A stretch of 26,356 nucleotides of DNA from an uncultured Bacteroidota bacterium. Its GTDB lineage: Bacteria > Bacteroidota > Bacteroidia > UKL13-3. A model generated the notes under the pieces. The model made no database searches and was not told where the DNA came from. It was given only the letters and a program-made list of their open reading frames with translations. Below are positions 23,589 to 26,356 of this stretch, one piece after another; positions within the stretch are counted from its first letter, which is position 1; each line of letters starts with the position of its first letter. Position numbers and translations under genes: made by a program. The stretch spans positions 1-26,356 of the forward strand of contig CAIUEQ010000027.1 of the NCBI GenBank assembly GCA_903898215.1, in the 5' to 3' direction.

Positions 23589-24275
23589 ATGAGCTTGTTA
23601 ACTATATTTCTTCAAACTACCGTAGCAGTTGCTACAACGGCAAAACCGGTTGACCAAGGTTTATCAGTTTTTGATCTGGTAATAAAAGGTGGTGTCATTA
23701 TGATTCCAATACTTTTGCTTTCGTTGTTATCGGTTTTTCTATTTGTAAATAGATTGCTCTTCATTAATAAGGCAAGTAAGATTGATGCAAACCTCGTGAA
23801 CAACGTTAAAGATATGTTGGTGAAAGAAGATATTAAAGGTGCGCTAACTTATTGCGATAGAATTGCATCACCATTTGCAAAAATCGTTCATAAAGGATTA
23901 TCGCGTTTAGGTTCTCCGATCAGAGATATTGAAAGTGCTATTGAAAATACAGCTCGTGTTGAAGTTTATCAAATGGAAAAAAATGTGAACCTGCTTGCCG
24001 CCATTGCAGCATTGGCTCCCATGTTTGGATTTCTTGGAACTGTTGTGGGAATGATTCGTGCATTTTACGATATTTCGATGAGCGATAATATCAGTATCGG
24101 AATTATTGCAAGTGGTATTTATGTGAAGATGGTAACTTCTGCTTCGGGTTTAATTGTTGGTGTGATCGCTTATATTTTTTATACGTACCTTAATACTAAA
24201 ATTGAACGCACGGTAAATAAAATGGAAGTTACTGCTATCGAATTTTTAGATATTCTTTACAAACCTATTATCTAA
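23589..24275 (+). CDS. MotA/TolQ/ExbB-family proton channel protein
   Basis: A 228-residue inner-membrane protein with three helices, at about 33-55, 133-158 and 176-200. The conserved region APMFGFLGTVVGMIRAF and the following KMVTSASGLIVGVIAYIFY are typical of ExbB/TolQ. With the ExbD-type partner it forms a proton-driven motor that energises outer membrane processes. The stop and the next start overlap in TAATG, so the two are translationally coupled. No tonB, tolA or tolB gene is beside it. Whether this is a TonB-type or Tol-Pal-type motor cannot be decided from sequence. Confidence 0.93.
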   Translation: MSLLTIFLQTTVAVATTAKPVDQGLSVFDLVIKGGVIMIPILLLSLLSVFLFVNRLLFINKASKIDANLVNNVKDMLVKEDIKGALTYCDRIASPFAKIVHKGLSRLGSPIRDIESAIENTARVEVYQMEKNVNLLAAIAALAPMFGFLGTVVGMIRAFYDISMSDNISIGIIASGIYVKMVTSASGLIVGVIAYIFYTYLNTKIERTVNKMEVTAIEFLDILYKPII

Positions 24276-24673
24276 TGGATTTCAGGAAAAGAAAACATGT
24301 TCATGCACAAGTTGAAGCGGGAGCTCTTTCAGATATCCTGTTCTTTTTGATGCTGTTTTTTCTGATCATCTCCACACTTGCAAGTCCAAATGCGATAAAA
24401 TTATTATTACCAAAAGCTGATACAGGAAAATCAATTCCAAGTCAGGTTATCAATGTTTCTATTAGCAGCGACTTAAAATATTATATCAATCAAAACCAAG
24501 TTACGCTTGAAACCATGCAGCAACAATTAATGGCTGAAGCATCTAAGCACGATAACCCTTCAGTAGTTTTACGAATGGATAAAATAATTGCTGTTGATGA
24601 AATGGTGAAGGTGATTGATATCGTGAACAAAGCAAAAGTTCCAATTGTAATCGCAATTGATAAAGGAAAATAA
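24275..24673 (+). CDS. ExbD/TolR-family biopolymer transport protein
   Basis: A 132-residue single-helix protein partnering the ExbB-type channel. A short basic cytoplasmic tail (MDFRKRKHVHAQVEAG) leads into the helix LSDILFFLMLFFLIIST, with the proton-carrying Asp at residue 20. A periplasmic domain of about 90 residues follows, containing the usual VVLRMDKIIAVDEMVKVIDI pattern. It begins within the stop of the upstream gene. An intrinsic terminator follows 35 bases later, so exbB-exbD is a two-gene unit. Confidence 0.92.
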   Translation: MDFRKRKHVHAQVEAGALSDILFFLMLFFLIISTLASPNAIKLLLPKADTGKSIPSQVINVSISSDLKYYINQNQVTLETMQQQLMAEASKHDNPSVVLRMDKIIAVDEMVKVIDIVNKAKVPIVIAIDKGK

Positions 24674-24708
24674 AATTAAGATTGATATAGAATAAGGAAA
24701 ATTTCAGG

Positions 24709-24739
24709 CCCTGCACAAACTTGGTTGTGCAGGGTTTTT
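24709..24739 (+). terminator. Intrinsic terminator after the ExbD-type gene
   Basis: A perfect 10-bp stem CCCTGCACAA / TTGTGCAGGG with a 6-base loop is followed by TTTTTCTTTTT. It separates the ExbB/ExbD unit from the OmpA-like gene. Confidence 0.9.
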
Positions 24740-24866
24740 CTTTTTCAAATTGTTCCTAATAGTGTTCACTTTTTGGTAATGTTCAAAAAACTCTGAATAA
24801 AAAGTGCATCATTTAATTTTATTAGTGATTGATTTAGTGAAGTTTTGCGCACCGAAACCTGATAAC

Positions 24867-25811
24867 ATGAGAAAGTTTATTAATCTGTTTTTATTAATTT
24901 TTATTTCACAATATTCCTTTGGGCAGTTTGATCCAAAATCGCCTTATAAAGAACCGCAAAACATAAAAGAAAAATCTTATAATTTTTTCCTTTCAAAAAG
25001 AGCAAAACACGCAATGTCACAACGTGATTCGTTAAATGATTTAGTGACCGCTTTTAATAAAGATACAACACAAAGGGGCATTGATTATCGTTACCTCGAT
25101 TCATTGTTCAAAGAACTTACCGCTCGTTATAACGATTGTTCAGAGAAAAATAATAAACTCAAAGCTCAGTATGCTGAGATAAATACTTTGTACACTAATT
25201 TGATGAAGAACTGTTTAACAGATGCTGAAAAATATAGCAATGCGTTAAAAGTTAAAACCGAAGAATTATTAGCACGCGAAAAACGTTTAGCTGAATTGGA
25301 ATCAATTATTCATGCACAGGATTCGTTAGTAAATTCATTAAATGATATTGTAAAAAGAGCACTGCTTGCTTTCAATTCTGATGAGCTTACTGTTGAGATG
25401 AAAAACGGAAAAGTATATGTTTCGTTAAGTGATAAATTATTATTTAAATCAGGAAGTGCAGCAGTTGAAGAAAAAGGAAAAGATGCATTAAAAACTTTAG
25501 CTGATGTGTTAAATAAAAATAAAGATATTGATGTATTGATTGAAGGACATACCGATAATGTTCCGATTAAAACTGTACAATATCCCGACAATTGGGCTTT
25601 GAGCGCAGATCGTGCTTTAAGCATTGTGAGGTTATTAACTACAGATTATAAAGTTAATCCTAAAAGAATGGAAGCAGCAGGTCGAGGAGAGTTTTATCCA
25701 AAAACAACAAACGAAACTGCCGAGGGAAGATCAAAAAACAGAAGAACAGAAATTATCCTTTCACCAAAATTGGATGAGCTTTATAAATTGATAGAAAAGA
25801 ACAGGAAGTGA
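24867..25811 (+). CDS. OmpA/MotB-family peptidoglycan-binding protein with coiled coil
   Basis: I start at the ATG at 24867 (314 residues), because MRKFINLFLLIFISQYSFGQ is a clear signal peptide. The longer frame uses a GTG at 24804 and would bury it. Residues about 50-165 are a charged coiled coil (KTEELLAREKRLAELESII). Residues about 180-300 are an OmpA-like domain with the peptidoglycan-binding pattern IEGHTDNVPIKT, NWALSADRALSIV, and GRGEFYPKTTN followed by RSKNRRTEIIL. The Asp and Arg that bind diaminopimelate in this family are present. It may anchor envelope structures to the wall. It follows the ExbB/ExbD unit but is separated by a terminator, so a joint function is suggestive only. 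No lipobox is seen. Confidence 0.88.
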   Translation: MRKFINLFLLIFISQYSFGQFDPKSPYKEPQNIKEKSYNFFLSKRAKHAMSQRDSLNDLVTAFNKDTTQRGIDYRYLDSLFKELTARYNDCSEKNNKLKAQYAEINTLYTNLMKNCLTDAEKYSNALKVKTEELLAREKRLAELESIIHAQDSLVNSLNDIVKRALLAFNSDELTVEMKNGKVYVSLSDKLLFKSGSAAVEEKGKDALKTLADVLNKNKDIDVLIEGHTDNVPIKTVQYPDNWALSADRALSIVRLLTTDYKVNPKRMEAAGRGEFYPKTTNETAEGRSKNRRTEIILSPKLDELYKLIEKNRK

Positions 25812-25836
25812 AATAGATTTATAGTTTAGGTAGATT

Positions 25837-25869
25837 GGCCGGTAGAGATGTCCGGCCTTTCTTTTTTTA
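25837..25869 (+). terminator. Intrinsic terminator after the OmpA-like gene
   Basis: The stem GGCCGG / CCGGCC with a 9-base loop (TAGAGATGT) is followed by a T-rich run. It lies between convergent genes. Confidence 0.8.
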
Positions 25870-25896
25870 TTTTGTCAACCTTTCCTAGCTTTTTGT

Positions 25897-26331
25897 TTAA
25901 TTATTCACGACCGTTTTAATTTGCCTCCTTTTTAGTCCGGAAATAACAAGTATTATCGCGATAATAAGCATTGGGAATCCAAGTCCTACCGCATTTCCAT
26001 CACTATTTAGGACTAACACCGAATAGTACGCTAAACCCACTAGTCCACCATACCAAAACAAATAAATCAACCCTGAGATTAGCCTTGATTTCCATGAATA
26101 ATAAAATCCAACAAGAAAAATAATGAACTGAATTTTTACCCATATCATTTCAAAATTCCATGGATCATAATTCGGACTGTCGCTTATTGGATTGCCATCC
26201 TTATCAGGTGGCAAAAAACTAAATATAAAAAAAGCAAGGTAAAGCAAACCATAAACAGAACTAATAATTTGAATTGGTCTTGAAAAATTTCTCCCTTGGG
26301 AGATTGTATGATCATTATTGTTTTTTATCAT
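25897..26331 (-). CDS. Hypothetical four-helix membrane protein
   Basis: A 144-residue protein I do not recognise. It has a polar N-terminus (MIKNNNDHTISQGRNFSRP), then four hydrophobic segments at about 20-42, 64-81, 84-108 and 112-133, and a basic tail (GLKRRQIKT). The first loop is acidic and Pro/Asp-rich (PPDKDGNPISDSPNYDPWNF). Helix ends carry several Trp and Tyr, usual at membrane interfaces. It is convergent with the OmpA-like gene and its upstream region leaves the window after 25 bases, so its operon context is unknown. Coding is supported by a full-length frame with an ATG start and membrane-protein composition. Confidence 0.7.
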   Translation of the reverse strand: MIKNNNDHTISQGRNFSRPIQIISSVYGLLYLAFFIFSFLPPDKDGNPISDSPNYDPWNFEMIWVKIQFIIFLVGFYYSWKSRLISGLIYLFWYGGLVGLAYYSVLVLNSDGNAVGLGFPMLIIAIILVISGLKRRQIKTVVNN

Positions 26332-26356
26332 TATTTTTTTAATTGAAAATTAGTAA

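Noticed and set aside
23589..24673. Flagellar motor pair MotA-MotB
   Set aside because: The small partner has no OmpA domain of its own and matches ExbD/TolR. No flagellar genes are present.
24804..24866. Longer start (GTG) for the OmpA-like protein
   Set aside because: It adds 21 residues before a clean signal peptide beginning at the ATG 24867.

Overview
The window is AT-rich DNA from a member of the Bacteroidota, most likely an environmental Bacteroidia/Chitinophagia/Flavobacteriia-type organism. The evidence is a type IX secretion (T9SS) C-terminal sorting domain on a PKD protein, a fused SecDF, the bacterial kynurenine pair kynU-kmo, weak Shine-Dalgarno signals, and several promoters of the Bacteroidota form (TTTG ... 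TAnnTTTG). No rRNA, tRNA, CRISPR array, phage gene or transposase gene was seen.

Layout. 1-342: no secure gene. It holds an unexplained reading frame cut by the window edge and a cluster of four REP-like palindromes. 343-4242 (minus): exported M1 aminopeptidase, an exported seven-unit WG-type repeat protein, and peptidyl-tRNA hydrolase. 4293-7003 (minus): EmrB-type DHA2 transporter with its EmrA/HlyD adaptor. 7145-11829 (minus): kynureninase, kynurenine 3-monooxygenase and a T9SS-sorted PKD/adhesin-like protein. A palindromic interspersed repeat fills the kynU-kmo gap. 11830-12137: 308 bases without a gene, but with a two-hairpin RNA ending in an intrinsic terminator. 12138-18729 (minus): four-gene tripartite efflux operon tetR-tolC-adaptor-RND. 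18922-25811 (plus): uridine kinase-like gene, secDF, a MntA-HepT toxin-antitoxin pair, ExbB- and ExbD-type genes, and an OmpA/MotB-like coiled-coil protein. 25897-26331 (minus): small four-helix membrane protein of unknown function.

How the genes work together. Most of the window is envelope biology: two efflux systems, the Sec accessory motor SecDF, an ExbB/ExbD proton channel, an OmpA peptidoglycan anchor and several exported proteins. kynU and kmo are consecutive steps of tryptophan degradation that can feed quinolinate and NAD synthesis. The most notable structure is the MntA-HepT pair between secDF and exbB. It is flanked by two near-identical copies of a hairpin element, each running into an intrinsic terminator, which suggests the pair arrived as a cassette. 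I found no clearly new multi-gene system. The best leads are that cassette, the two-hairpin RNA before kynU, a shared operator-like motif on both sides of the RND gene, and an RND pump with an apparent extra pair of membrane helices.
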